From contig JADJDJ010000003.1 of NCBI GenBank assembly GCA_016702745.1, positions 372,001-436,000 on the forward strand: a stretch of DNA of 64,000 nucleotides, given 5' to 3'. A program made the translations under genes and the position numbers. This stretch comes from Chitinophagaceae bacterium. GTDB lineage: Bacteria; Bacteroidota; Bacteroidia; Chitinophagales; Chitinophagaceae. Under the pieces are notes generated by a model. That model ran no database searches. It was not told where the DNA came from and saw nothing but the letters and a program-made list of their open reading frames with translations. The first letter of the stretch is position 1, and every line of letters begins with the position of its first letter. Positions 17,189-25,744 of this stretch are shown here, one piece after another.

Positions 17189-18619
17189 ATGCGCAATACC
17201 GACCATCTCTATCTCCAGGTTGCCGGCGGACTGGAACAAATGATCAGTGAAGATGTATTGAAGATCGGCGATAAACTACCTTCTGTACGGATGCTGAGTG
17301 AAGAATACGGGATCAGTATGGGCACGGCTTTTCAGGCTTACTATCATCTGGAAGGAAAGGGACTGATTGAGGCCCGGCCCAAATCAGGATATTATGTGCG
17401 TTTTAATCAGCGACGTTTCCGGGAACTACCGAGGGAAATGGCTCCTGAATCCATGTCGCATGAGGTGACGGTGAAAGAAATGATCAATTCCATTTACGGG
17501 GATATTGCACTGGATAATCGCAAAACCGTGAACCTGGCCATTGCCGTACCGGATGTTTCTTTATTACCTGTAGCCAAGATCAATAAATCGGTGGTGCAGG
17601 CGATGCGGCAATATAAAGATCATTGCATCAGTTATGAAGATTCAGCCGGCAATCCTGAATTACGCAAACAGGTGGCTAAACTGGCCTTTAATTGGGGAGG
17701 AAAGATCAAACCGGAAGAAGTAGTCATCAGTTCCGGTTGTTTGGAAGCGATTACACTCTGTCTGCGTGCTGTAACCAAACCAGGTGATACCGTTGCCATT
17801 GAATCCCCGAATTATTTTGGTATTTATCAATCAGCAGAACAACTGGGATTAAAAGTAGTGGAGGTTTCTTCTTCGCCCGTAACCGGACTGGATCTGGATC
17901 ACCTGAAGGAAACCCTTGAGCAATTTCCCGTGAAAGCCTGTGTGGTAACACCCAATTTCAATAATCCGGCCGGAGGTTGTATGCCGGATGAAAACAAGAA
18001 GAAACTTTGTGCCTTGATCAGCCGCTATAATATACCATTGATTGAAGATGATATTTATGGTGAATTGTATTTCGGGAAAAAACGGCCCCGTACCTGCAAA
18101 TATTATGATACAAAGGGACTGGTAATGCATTGTTCTTCCCTTTCCAAATCCCTGGCGCCTGGTTACCGGATTGGTTGGGTACTGCCCGGCCAATTTCTGG
18201 ATGAAGTACGTTTCATGAAAAGAATGAATGATATCAGCTCCCCTACCCTGACTCAGGCCGCCATGGCCCATTTTTTACAACATGGCCGCTATGAATACCA
18301 TTTGAAAAAATTGCGCAATGCCCTGCATACACAATGTCTGCGCTATATGCAGGGAATTATTGAACACCTTCCGGAGAGCACCAAGGTATCGAGGCCACAG
18401 GGCGGACTCGCATTATGGGTGGAGCTGCCCAAAAAAATCAATGCATTCCGTCTGCGTACCGAAGCCATGAAACAGCATATCTCTATTGTACCTGGTAAAA
18501 TCTTTTCTTCCGGCAGGCATTACGGACATTTTATCCGGATCAGTTTTGGCCGGCCCTGGAACGAGGAGATGAATGATGCCCTGATGACATTGGGCCGGAT
18601 CATCCGGAAAATGCTATGA
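17189..18619 (+). CDS. MocR-type regulator: GntR winged helix fused to class I aminotransferase
   Basis: The 476-residue protein has an N-terminal GntR winged helix (residues 8-72; KLPSVRMLSEEYGISMGTAF is the recognition region, followed by LIEARPKSGYYV) and a fold-type I aminotransferase domain. Lys320 in SSLSKSLAPGYRIGW is the PLP lysine; NFNNPAGG (around 257-263) and EDDIYGELYF are cofactor motifs. MocR regulators sense PLP or amino compounds and control vitamin B6 or amino acid genes. The convergent APC permease next door (6-base overlap of the ends) is a possible functional partner, but nothing in the sequence proves it. Confidence 0.9.
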   Translation: MRNTDHLYLQVAGGLEQMISEDVLKIGDKLPSVRMLSEEYGISMGTAFQAYYHLEGKGLIEARPKSGYYVRFNQRRFRELPREMAPESMSHEVTVKEMINSIYGDIALDNRKTVNLAIAVPDVSLLPVAKINKSVVQAMRQYKDHCISYEDSAGNPELRKQVAKLAFNWGGKIKPEEVVISSGCLEAITLCLRAVTKPGDTVAIESPNYFGIYQSAEQLGLKVVEVSSSPVTGLDLDHLKETLEQFPVKACVVTPNFNNPAGGCMPDENKKKLCALISRYNIPLIEDDIYGELYFGKKRPRTCKYYDTKGLVMHCSSLSKSLAPGYRIGWVLPGQFLDEVRFMKRMNDISSPTLTQAAMAHFLQHGRYEYHLKKLRNALHTQCLRYMQGIIEHLPESTKVSRPQGGLALWVELPKKINAFRLRTEAMKQHISIVPGKIFSSGRHYGHFIRISFGRPWNEEMNDALMTLGRIIRKML

Positions 18620-20044
18620 CTGCTTTTTTCTTTTAGCCTTGTAATAATAATAGACAGGAATACCTGCTGCGGTAATCAGTACACCCAGTAATGAATTCAC
18701 TACCGGCTGCCGGTCATGCATATAATTATTGATATCATTATAGAGTGTAACGATCAGGAAGAAGGCTGCAAAGAGAATAAAGAGAATCGTTGTTACAGGA
18801 TGCATCCAGATTTTATAGGGCCTCGCCAGCTCAGGCATTTTTTTCCGGAGCAGAAAAATTCCCACGGCACCCATTCCATAAACCACCCAGCTCATAAAGA
18901 CCATCATATCTGCCAGCATATCAAATGAACCGGAAATTATCAGCAGGGATATCCAGGCAGCATGCAGCCAAAGTGCAAAACCGGGTGTATGAAAACGGGG
19001 ATGTTCTTTTCCTGTCCGGGCCGCGAATAAACGATCACGCCCCATCGCATAAGTTATCCGGGTGGTAGCCATGATATTTCCATTCAGTGCACCGAGGGTA
19101 CAGATAACTATCATGGAAGCAACAATGGCCTGACCCGTTGTTCCGAATGCAACCGCAATCGCATCCGAAGCAACCAATGATGAACCGGCAATAGCTTCTA
19201 CCGGCAATACATAGAGATAAGCCTGGTTTACCAGCACATATACAATCACACAGGCTATGACGCCTGTAAAAAGGCTTTTAGGAATATTCCGTTGCGGCTG
19301 TTTGATTTCGCCGGCAATAAAAGTAATATTGACCCAGCCGTCATACGCAAAGAAGGCACCGGTTAAGGCAGCAATGATTCCACTCATCAGGGCTCCACCC
19401 TCCTTAGGTGCAGTAGCATCAATAAAATGATGCCAGTCGCCTTTGCCTGAGAAAAAGATTCCGACAATCAGTGCAGCAATTACCGCCATTTTTAATACAG
19501 TAGAAATTAACTGAAATGCATCTCCGGCTTTCAGGCTCCGGTAATTGAGCCAGGTCAGCAGGACGACCATCACTATCGCTAATGATTTTACTCCTGCATT
19601 TTCCAACGGATAAAGATCGCCGATAAATGGAAGATGCCAGACGAATGCATGCTCCGTGACCGAATCAAAACGTGGAAGGTCAATGAAATAATCCGCATAG
19701 CTGGCACAAACAAAGGCAATGGCAGCTACCGCTGCCGTGTTGATAACAGAAAAAGCGGACCAGCCATACAATGAAGCCGTGAACTCTCCGAACATTTTAC
19801 GGAAATAAACATAGATGCCTCCGGTTTCAGGCATCATGGCACCGAGTTCGGCATAAATGAGGGCACCCAATAATGAAAAAATACCAGCAATTACCCAGAT
19901 CAGGGTGAGCCAGACCGGTGAGCCCAGTTGGCCGGCCATGCTGGCGGGTTTCATAAACACACCAGAACCAATGATACTACCAATGATAACGGCCACGGCG
20001 GACCAGAATCCGATCTTGGTGGCTGGGGATGACTGGGTGGACAT
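18614..20044 (-). CDS. APC superfamily amino acid permease (LAT-like)
   Basis: The 476-residue protein has about twelve hydrophobic segments. TM1 is the typical VIIGSIIGSGVFMKPASMA with the unwound GSGVF motif. Other features are ELGAMMPETGGIYVYFRKMFG, AFFAYDGWVNITFIAGEIKQPQRNIPKSL cut by the conserved cytoplasmic loop, and ITYAMGRDRLFA. This matches the LAT/APC amino acid transporter group; the substrate cannot be read from sequence. Upstream on the same strand lie a terminator-like hairpin and a small ORF, so its expression may depend on read-through or on a promoter inside the 33 bases before its ATG. Confidence 0.9.
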   Translation of the reverse strand: MSTQSSPATKIGFWSAVAVIIGSIIGSGVFMKPASMAGQLGSPVWLTLIWVIAGIFSLLGALIYAELGAMMPETGGIYVYFRKMFGEFTASLYGWSAFSVINTAAVAAIAFVCASYADYFIDLPRFDSVTEHAFVWHLPFIGDLYPLENAGVKSLAIVMVVLLTWLNYRSLKAGDAFQLISTVLKMAVIAALIVGIFFSGKGDWHHFIDATAPKEGGALMSGIIAALTGAFFAYDGWVNITFIAGEIKQPQRNIPKSLFTGVIACVIVYVLVNQAYLYVLPVEAIAGSSLVASDAIAVAFGTTGQAIVASMIVICTLGALNGNIMATTRITYAMGRDRLFAARTGKEHPRFHTPGFALWLHAAWISLLIISGSFDMLADMMVFMSWVVYGMGAVGIFLLRKKMPELARPYKIWMHPVTTILFILFAAFFLIVTLYNDINNYMHDRQPVVNSLLGVLITAAGIPVYYYYKAKRKKQS

Positions 20045-20077
20045 AGATAAAGGAAGATAGGTATTCCGCCATTAAAA

Positions 20078-20114
20078 AAGTCCTGGCTCCTTTTTTATTA
20101 AGGAACCAGGACTT
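20078..20114 (-). terminator. Intrinsic terminator-like hairpin upstream of the APC permease
   Basis: The arms AAGTCCTGGTTCCTT and AAGGAGCCAGGACTT (minus strand) pair at 14 of 15 positions around a short A-rich loop and are followed by a T-run on the minus strand. It lies 34 bases before the permease ATG, pointing at it. It is either the terminator of the small ORF at 20152-20313 or an attenuator. Confidence 0.8.
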
Positions 20115-20151
20115 CAATCAATTTTTTCTGGCTTCAACCTGAATATTCCGG

Positions 20152-20313
20152 TCAATCCGGAACATACCCTCCGGCCGGATACATATTTTTCCCGGAAGGA
20201 TTAACAGGTACGGAAGGCATTGGATCTTCGCCAAAGTTGAACTTTGGACCAGAACGGGTGGTAAGAGCTGTTGCTTGTGAGGCTAAGTTAAAAAGAAGCC
20301 GGATGAAAGTCAA
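20152..20313 (-). CDS. Possible 53-residue small protein (unrecognised)
   Basis: An open frame of 53 codons starts with TTG at 20313 and ends at TGA (20152-20154). It contains ALTTRSGPKFNFGEDPMPSV and GKNMYPAGGYVPD, a proline- and glycine-rich, protein-like composition with an N-terminal hydrophobic-basic stretch (TFIRLLFNLAS). It is followed after 37 bases by a strong intrinsic terminator, which is what one expects of a small monocistronic gene. I do not recognise a family. No ATG start is available upstream, so the TTG is a guess, and no TAnnTTTG box is seen. Confidence 0.4.
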   Translation of the reverse strand: MTFIRLLFNLASQATALTTRSGPKFNFGEDPMPSVPVNPSGKNMYPAGGYVPD

Positions 20314-20410
20314 GCCCCCTTTTTAATAAATTACAGGACCGGGCAACCCCTGAAAGAGCCCTGCCGTTTTACCAGATTAATGTTTTACCTTTAAAAGACA
20401 AGAGGTACCG

Positions 20411-22378
20411 GTGCAAAGAAAGTTCCCTGCCTATATTGAAAACCTGTTCAGTTTCAGTAGCAAAATGTTGTTGCTGATTTTTTCTTTTGTCATCAGCCTA
20501 AGCTCCCTGCAGGCACAGGAATGTCCCCCGAATATTGATTTTGAGAACGGAAGCTTTGCCGGCTGGACCTGCTATACGGGTTCTGTCTCGGCTATAAATA
20601 ATACCAACAGGATTTCTCTGAGTCCATCAGGACCTTCACAGGATCAGCATACCTTATTGGGACCCGCCAATGCAGGTGACAGAGATTATTTCGGGCGGTT
20701 TCCTGTTCTTTGCCCCAATGGCAGCGGTTATTCCGTCAAATTGGGAAATACAACTGGTGGTGCACAGGCGGAAGGAATCTCTTATAGTTTAACCATTCCC
20801 CCGTCCCGGAATACTTATTCGCTTATTTATCATTATGCCGTGGTTTTCCAGGATCCTTTCCATCTGGAATTTCAACAACCCCGGCTGGTACTTGAAGTCT
20901 GGAATGATACCGATAACGAACTGATCCAGTGTTCCTCTTTTACCTTTTTCCCGGTGGGTTCTCCCCTACCCGGCTTTTTCAATGCAGGAATGGCAGACTC
21001 AGCGGATGTCTGGTGTAAGGACTGGTCAGCCGTGACCATTAATCTGAACGGAATGGCCGGCAAGAATGTCCGCCTGTTTTTCAAAACAGCTGATTGCACA
21101 TTCCGTCGTCATTTTGGATATGCCTATATAGATGTTAATACCGAGTGCAGCGCCGAGTTTACCGGAGCTACTTACTGTCCGGATGATACCGCAGTAGTTG
21201 TAACCGGTCCTTATGGCTACCAGGGTTACCGCTGGTATGATGCAGGTTTTACGCAGCTACTAGGAACATCGCAGATACTTCGATTGGAACCTCCGCCCCC
21301 GACAGGTACCCTGATTGCAGTAGAGGTAACACCATATAACGGTTATGGATGCCGGGATACATTGTATGCCCGCCTCGTAGACACATTAAGACTTACGGCC
21401 AATGCAGGCCCTGATATAATATCCTGTAATAATGCATCTGTACAGATAGGTGAAAACCGAAAACAGGGTGTGTTTTACAGCTGGAGCCCTCCTGCAAACC
21501 TGAGCGATGCTACTATATCAAATCCGAGGGCCAGTCCTTCTGTTACCACACCCTACGAGGTCACCGTGCGAAGCGTGGGAGGCGGCTGTATCAATAAGGA
21601 TACCGTTATTGTAACCGCATCGGTTATTGACAGCAGCCTGCAGCTTATTGGAAAATCTTTGTTCTGTATTACCAGTAATGACAGTGCGGTATTGCATGTG
21701 CTGCCAACCGATAGTATCCAGTGGTTTCTGAATAATTCTCCCATCACCGGAGCCAATCAGACCCGGTTCAGGGTAGGACAATCAGGTACCTATTTTGCGA
21801 AACTCTATACTGATTTTGGATGCACCTTAAATACCCGTCAGGAACAGGTGGTTATTGAAGTACCTCGGCGTGGCATCCGGTATCCCCTGCAATATGCCGT
21901 GATGAATTTTCCTGTTCAGTTACAGGCAAGGGACTTTGGATCCACTTATCTCTGGCAACCGGCTAGATACCTGGACAAAACAGATATCATTAACCCGGTG
22001 TTCAACGCGCCCCTCATTGGTGATGATGTGTACACGATTGATATCACTACGGCAGCGGGTTGCTTAACTGTTGACACACAAATGGTGAATACCATCAAAG
22101 AGGTAAAGATCTATGTCCCTACAGCCTTCACCCCAAATAACGACGGCCGCAATGATGTCCTTCGGCCTATCCTGCTCGGGGCCAAAGAATTAAAATATTT
22201 CAGGGTCTATAACCGATGGGGGCAACTGGTTTTTGATATGCGTAACAATGAAAGAGGATGGGATGGGAGTATCAAAGGATTGCAGCAAGGCACAGCCGTA
22301 TTTGTATGGATGGTGGAAATACTCGGATTGGATAACCGAAGGCATTTTCAGAAGGGAACGGTGACGCTTATTAGATAG
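20411..22378 (+). CDS. T9SS type B (gliding motility-associated C-terminal) surface protein
   Basis: The product has up to 655 residues. The signal peptide is at MLLLIFSFVISLSSLQAQ; the start is either the GTG at 20411 or the ATG at 20465, the latter giving the more standard signal. The N-terminal half (IDFENGSFAGWTCYTGS, and later KNVRLFFKTADCTFRRHFGYAYIDV) is a jelly-roll-like domain, followed by PKD/Ig-like modules. The end (IYVPTAFTPNNDGRNDVLRP, FRVYNRWGQLVFD, WDGSIKG) is the type B sorting domain (gliding motility-associated C-terminal family), which directs export by T9SS and anchoring to the surface. A gliding or adhesin role is not shown. Confidence 0.88.
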   Translation: MQRKFPAYIENLFSFSSKMLLLIFSFVISLSSLQAQECPPNIDFENGSFAGWTCYTGSVSAINNTNRISLSPSGPSQDQHTLLGPANAGDRDYFGRFPVLCPNGSGYSVKLGNTTGGAQAEGISYSLTIPPSRNTYSLIYHYAVVFQDPFHLEFQQPRLVLEVWNDTDNELIQCSSFTFFPVGSPLPGFFNAGMADSADVWCKDWSAVTINLNGMAGKNVRLFFKTADCTFRRHFGYAYIDVNTECSAEFTGATYCPDDTAVVVTGPYGYQGYRWYDAGFTQLLGTSQILRLEPPPPTGTLIAVEVTPYNGYGCRDTLYARLVDTLRLTANAGPDIISCNNASVQIGENRKQGVFYSWSPPANLSDATISNPRASPSVTTPYEVTVRSVGGGCINKDTVIVTASVIDSSLQLIGKSLFCITSNDSAVLHVLPTDSIQWFLNNSPITGANQTRFRVGQSGTYFAKLYTDFGCTLNTRQEQVVIEVPRRGIRYPLQYAVMNFPVQLQARDFGSTYLWQPARYLDKTDIINPVFNAPLIGDDVYTIDITTAAGCLTVDTQMVNTIKEVKIYVPTAFTPNNDGRNDVLRPILLGAKELKYFRVYNRWGQLVFDMRNNERGWDGSIKGLQQGTAVFVWMVEILGLDNRRHFQKGTVTLIR

Positions 22379-22500
22379 TCAGGAAGACCGAAAGTCCGGA
22401 AGTCAGAAAGAAGGTTGCTGCTGGCTTTCGGCTGCCGACTGTTGACTGCCATCCCGATAGCTATCGGGAGCTGACTGTCGACTGCCGACTGCCGACTGAA
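22379..22500. repeat. Heptamer array interrupted by the CCCGATAGCTATCGGG palindrome
   Basis: GACTGCC/GACTGTT heptamers fill about 22434-22500 around a perfect 16-base palindrome at 22453-22468. The same palindrome sits in every unit of the array at 51.8-52.7 kb. Confidence 0.75.
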
Positions 22501-24126
22501 TCAAGCGTACATCTCTTCCTTCAGCCCCTTCACCCTTTCATCTTCCAGGTATTCATCAAAGGTCATGAGACGATCAATGATTCCTTTAGGTGTTAACTCG
22601 ATGATCCGGTTGGCTACGGTTTGCATGAAGGTATGGTCATGACTGGTCAAAAGAACGATGCCTTTATAATCAGTACACTGTTCGTTGAAGCTTTGGATAC
22701 TTTCCAGATCGAGGTGGTTCGTGGGTTGGTCGAGCAGGATCACATTGGGACTTTGCAGCATCATGCGACTGATCATGCAACGCACTTTTTCACCACCACT
22801 GAGGACAATAGTCATCTTCAGTACATCATCTCCGCTGAAGAGCATTTTGCCCAGGAATCCGCGAAGGAAGGGTTCATCCACATCCTTTACATGATCCGGC
22901 ACATACTGCCGCAACCAATCCATCAGGTTATTTTCTCCTGTAAAGAATTCATTGTTTTCCTGTGGCAGATAAGCATGGGTTACGGTGCTTCCCCACTCAT
23001 AGGAACCGCTGTCGGCCATGGCATTGGCAGTAATGATATTGAAGAAGCTGGTAATGGCCAGCGGGTCACGGCTGAGCAATGCGATTTTATCCCCTTTATT
23101 CACGGTGAAGTTTACATCACTGAAAAGTACACGGCCATCAACCGACTTTTTCAGTTTCTCTACATTGAGAATCTGATTACCCACTTCTCTTAACTGCTGA
23201 AAGATGATACCGGGATACTTGCGGTAACTGGGTTCAATTTCTTCAATGCTGAGTTTCTCCAAAGCTTTTTTCCGGGATGTGGCCTGCTTGCTCTTGGAGG
23301 CATTGGCACTGAAACGGGCGATGAAATCAATCAGGGCCTGCCGCTTCTCTTCTACTTTTTTATTCTTGTCGTTGATCTGGCGGGCCATTAACTGTGAAGA
23401 CTGGTACCAGAAAGTATAGTTACCGGTAAAGATTTTTATCTTCTGACGATCCACATCCACCACATGGGTACAAACCGCATCCAGGAAGTGACGGTCATGG
23501 CTCACGACCAAAACAATATTTTCATAATCGGCCAGGAAATTCTCCAGCCAGCTGATGGTTTCAATATCCAGTCCGTTGGTCGGCTCATCCAATAACAGGA
23601 TATCCGGATTACCAAAAAGTGCCTGCGCTAACAGAACCCTTACTTTTATATTGGAAGGAATATCCCGCATCATGGATTGCTGGAATTCTTCATGCACACC
23701 CAGTTCACTCAACAAAGTAGCGGCATCACTTTCTGCTGTGTATCCGCCCATCTCTCCATATTCGGCTTCCAGTTCACCGGCGCGCATTCCATCTTCTTCT
23801 GTAAATTCAGCAAGTGCATAAATGTTTTCCCTTTCTTTGGCAACAGCCCAAAGTTTGGTATGACCCATCATCACGGTATTAAGTACCGTTTCTTCGTCGA
23901 ACTGAAAATGGTTTTGTTTCAAAACGGCCATCCTTTCTCCGGGTGTAATCTCCACCGTACCCTTATTGGCTTCGATTTCACCGCTAAGGATTTTAAGAAA
24001 TGTACTTTTCCCTGCGCCATTGGCACCGATCACACCATAACAATTGCCCTTGGTGAAGTTGAGATTAACTTCTTCGAATAATACCCTTTTGCCATAGGCC
24101 AGTTTCAGGTCTTTTACACTGATCAT
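22501..24126 (-). CDS. ABC-F family ATPase (YbiT-like)
   Basis: The 541-residue soluble protein has two ABC domains and no membrane part, the plan of ABC-F factors that act on ribosomes. NBD1 has Walker A GANGAGKST (34-42) and Walker B ILLLDEPTNGLD, but its signature is IPSNIKVRVLLAQ, as in YbiT-type proteins. The linker contains FSANASKSKQATSRKKALEK. NBD2 (from about residue 318) has the signature LSGGEKVR and Walker B VILLDQPTNHLD, but its Walker A position reads LSRDPLAITSFF, without the GK[ST] core. From memory, related Bacteroidota proteins show the same loss. The length is normal. Confidence 0.9.
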   Translation of the reverse strand: MISVKDLKLAYGKRVLFEEVNLNFTKGNCYGVIGANGAGKSTFLKILSGEIEANKGTVEITPGERMAVLKQNHFQFDEETVLNTVMMGHTKLWAVAKERENIYALAEFTEEDGMRAGELEAEYGEMGGYTAESDAATLLSELGVHEEFQQSMMRDIPSNIKVRVLLAQALFGNPDILLLDEPTNGLDIETISWLENFLADYENIVLVVSHDRHFLDAVCTHVVDVDRQKIKIFTGNYTFWYQSSQLMARQINDKNKKVEEKRQALIDFIARFSANASKSKQATSRKKALEKLSIEEIEPSYRKYPGIIFQQLREVGNQILNVEKLKKSVDGRVLFSDVNFTVNKGDKIALLSRDPLAITSFFNIITANAMADSGSYEWGSTVTHAYLPQENNEFFTGENNLMDWLRQYVPDHVKDVDEPFLRGFLGKMLFSGDDVLKMTIVLSGGEKVRCMISRMMLQSPNVILLDQPTNHLDLESIQSFNEQCTDYKGIVLLTSHDHTFMQTVANRIIELTPKGIIDRLMTFDEYLEDERVKGLKEEMYA

Positions 24127-24290
24127 GAATCAAATTTTTGAAGCCGCAAAGGTAAGTGAAATTGGGCGGAACATTAAATGGAAAAACGATTGATAATCCA
24201 CTAGTTATGACTTCAATACCCATCCCATCCTGATCCTCGTTAGGAAAACCCTGCCGGGGATTTTATAATTTAGATGCTCAGGCACCCCGT

Positions 24291-25139
24291 ATGAGAACAA
24301 TCTACCTGATAGCAGGTTTACTGGTAAACCTTTCGCTCTGCTCACAAAGCAGGGAATCGGTGTTTGTTTATTTTGATCTTGACAAACATGAAATCAGCCG
24401 TGCTACCCGGGCCCGTCTTGATAGTCTGACCGATAGTCTTGATCTGAAAGACCAGATAGAACTGCATGGCCATTGTGATCATTCCGGTTCAGATGGTTAT
24501 AATAATCGTTTATCAACCAGAAGAGTTAAAACCGTGGAGCATTACCTGCTCAAAAATGGCTGGGAGAAAAAAGATATTCTCCTGACCTCTGCACATGGAG
24601 AAAAAAATCCATTGAATCAAAATGCGACTGATTGGGAAAGAAAAATGAACCGGCGGGTGGAAATCAGAATCTGGAGAGGCACGGGCTCAGGCAGTCAGCA
24701 AGACGCTAAAATACCCGCACCGATTCTTAACGGCGTCAAACAAAAAATCGACAGCACGACAAAAGCAGGCGATAAGATTATTCTGAAGAATATACATTTT
24801 GTGGGTGCCAGGCACCAGTTACTACCGTAGTCATTACCGGTGCTGGATGAATTGCTGGCCGCTATGAAATAATTCCCAAGACTGGTGATCAGCATTGAAG
24901 GACATATTTGTTGCGTCCCCGCGCCGGGAGATGTGCTCGATCTTGATACCGGCGAAAAAAATCTCTCCCAAGCCAGGGCAAAAGCCATCATGCAGTACCT
25001 GCTTGAAAATGGTATTGATGCCAGAAGAATCAGCTACAAAGGCTTTGGTCATTCCCGCCCGCTGTATGTTTATCCGGAAGAAGATGAGGAGCAAATGAAA
25101 ATGAATAGACGGGTTGAAATAAGGATTGTTAGTAATTAA
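24291..25139 (+). pseudogene. Double OmpA-domain protein interrupted by two in-frame stops
   Basis: One reading frame carries two OmpA-like peptidoglycan-binding domains. The first is VYFDLDKHEISRATRARL to MNRRVEIRIWR, and the second is IHFVGARHQLLP to MNRRVEIRIVSN, after a signal peptide (MRTIYLIAGLLVNLSLCSQ). The frame is unbroken by indels but contains TAG at 24828-24830 (after LLP) and TAA at 24876-24878 (after LLAAMK). In related proteins I would expect glutamine-like positions here (LPQS, MKQFP); CAG to TAG and CAA to TAA would each need a single C-to-T change. Without these, the protein would be 282 residues. It may be a true pseudogene, or the bases may be wrong. Confidence 0.8.
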
Positions 25140-25744
25140 AATCAAAAGAAACAAGATACAAGAACCAAAAAAGATACAAGAAACAAGAACCAAAAAAGAT
25201 ACAAGAAACAAGATACAAAGAAATTAAAAGGCACCCTGCCTTCGCTATGGCTTCGGCAGGCGAAGAAAATTAAAACCCCTCCAACGATTAAGCGGAGGGG
25301 TTTAATTTTCTCTCTATTTGATGCTTATTTGTTTCTTGTCTCTTGTATCTTGTTTCTTTTTTTGTTTCCCCATAGGGGTCCTTTGGACTTATATCTTGAT
25401 TTTTTTCTTCTACTTCCTCTCAAATATGCTTCCCTTCAATTCCTCAGGGTAAACTCAGCTCCTGCCTTCGCTATTGCTTTGGCAGGCAAGCAGCATGACA
25501 AGGTAGAAGCCCGGGCGCAGCAGTCTTTTCTTCCGGTCCCGATAACTATCTGGATTCGGACTTCCGGACTTATTCCCCCCATTAGCCAATCGCCAAAATA
25601 AGAACAGACGAACAAATGATATCAGAATGTAGAAATTACAAACACCCTTCTTCCGGACTTTCGGACTTTCGGACTTCCGGACTTATTCCCCCACTAGCCT
25701 AACCCCACCCACCTTCGCAGATGCTTCGGCGGGCAAGCTAGCCA
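25140..25744. repeat. 605-base spacer: opposed ACAAGAA heptamers, three hairpins, CGGACTT array
   Basis: No gene is visible. ACAAGAA/ACAAGAT units fill 25142-25220 and their complement fills about 25321-25365, so they could pair around the terminator at 25265-25310. Hairpin elements lie at 25235-25260 (CCTGCC/GGCAGG), 25461-25486 (CCTGCC/GGCAGG) and 25708-25733 (CCCACC/GGCGGG). CGGACTT heptamers occur at about 25557-25573 and 25652-25685. A variant of the CCCGATAGCTATCGGG palindrome lies at 25538-25553. Confidence 0.8.
25265..25310. terminator. Bidirectional terminator hairpin
   Basis: The arms GAAAATTAAAACCCCTCC (25265-25282) and GGAGGGGTTTAATTTTC (25294-25310) pair almost fully around an 11-base loop, with A-rich and T-rich flanks on either side. 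It sits between the OmpA pseudogene (plus) and the protease gene (minus), where both need termination. Confidence 0.8.

Noticed and set aside
20115..20400. Riboswitch upstream of the APC permease
   Set aside because: The terminator-like hairpin suggested one, but I cannot match the upstream sequence to any aptamer consensus I know; the small-ORF reading fits better.
24828..24878. Stop codons reassigned to glutamine
   Set aside because: TAA and TAG end many intact genes in this window, including groEL and the threonine dehydrogenase gene, so the code is standard.
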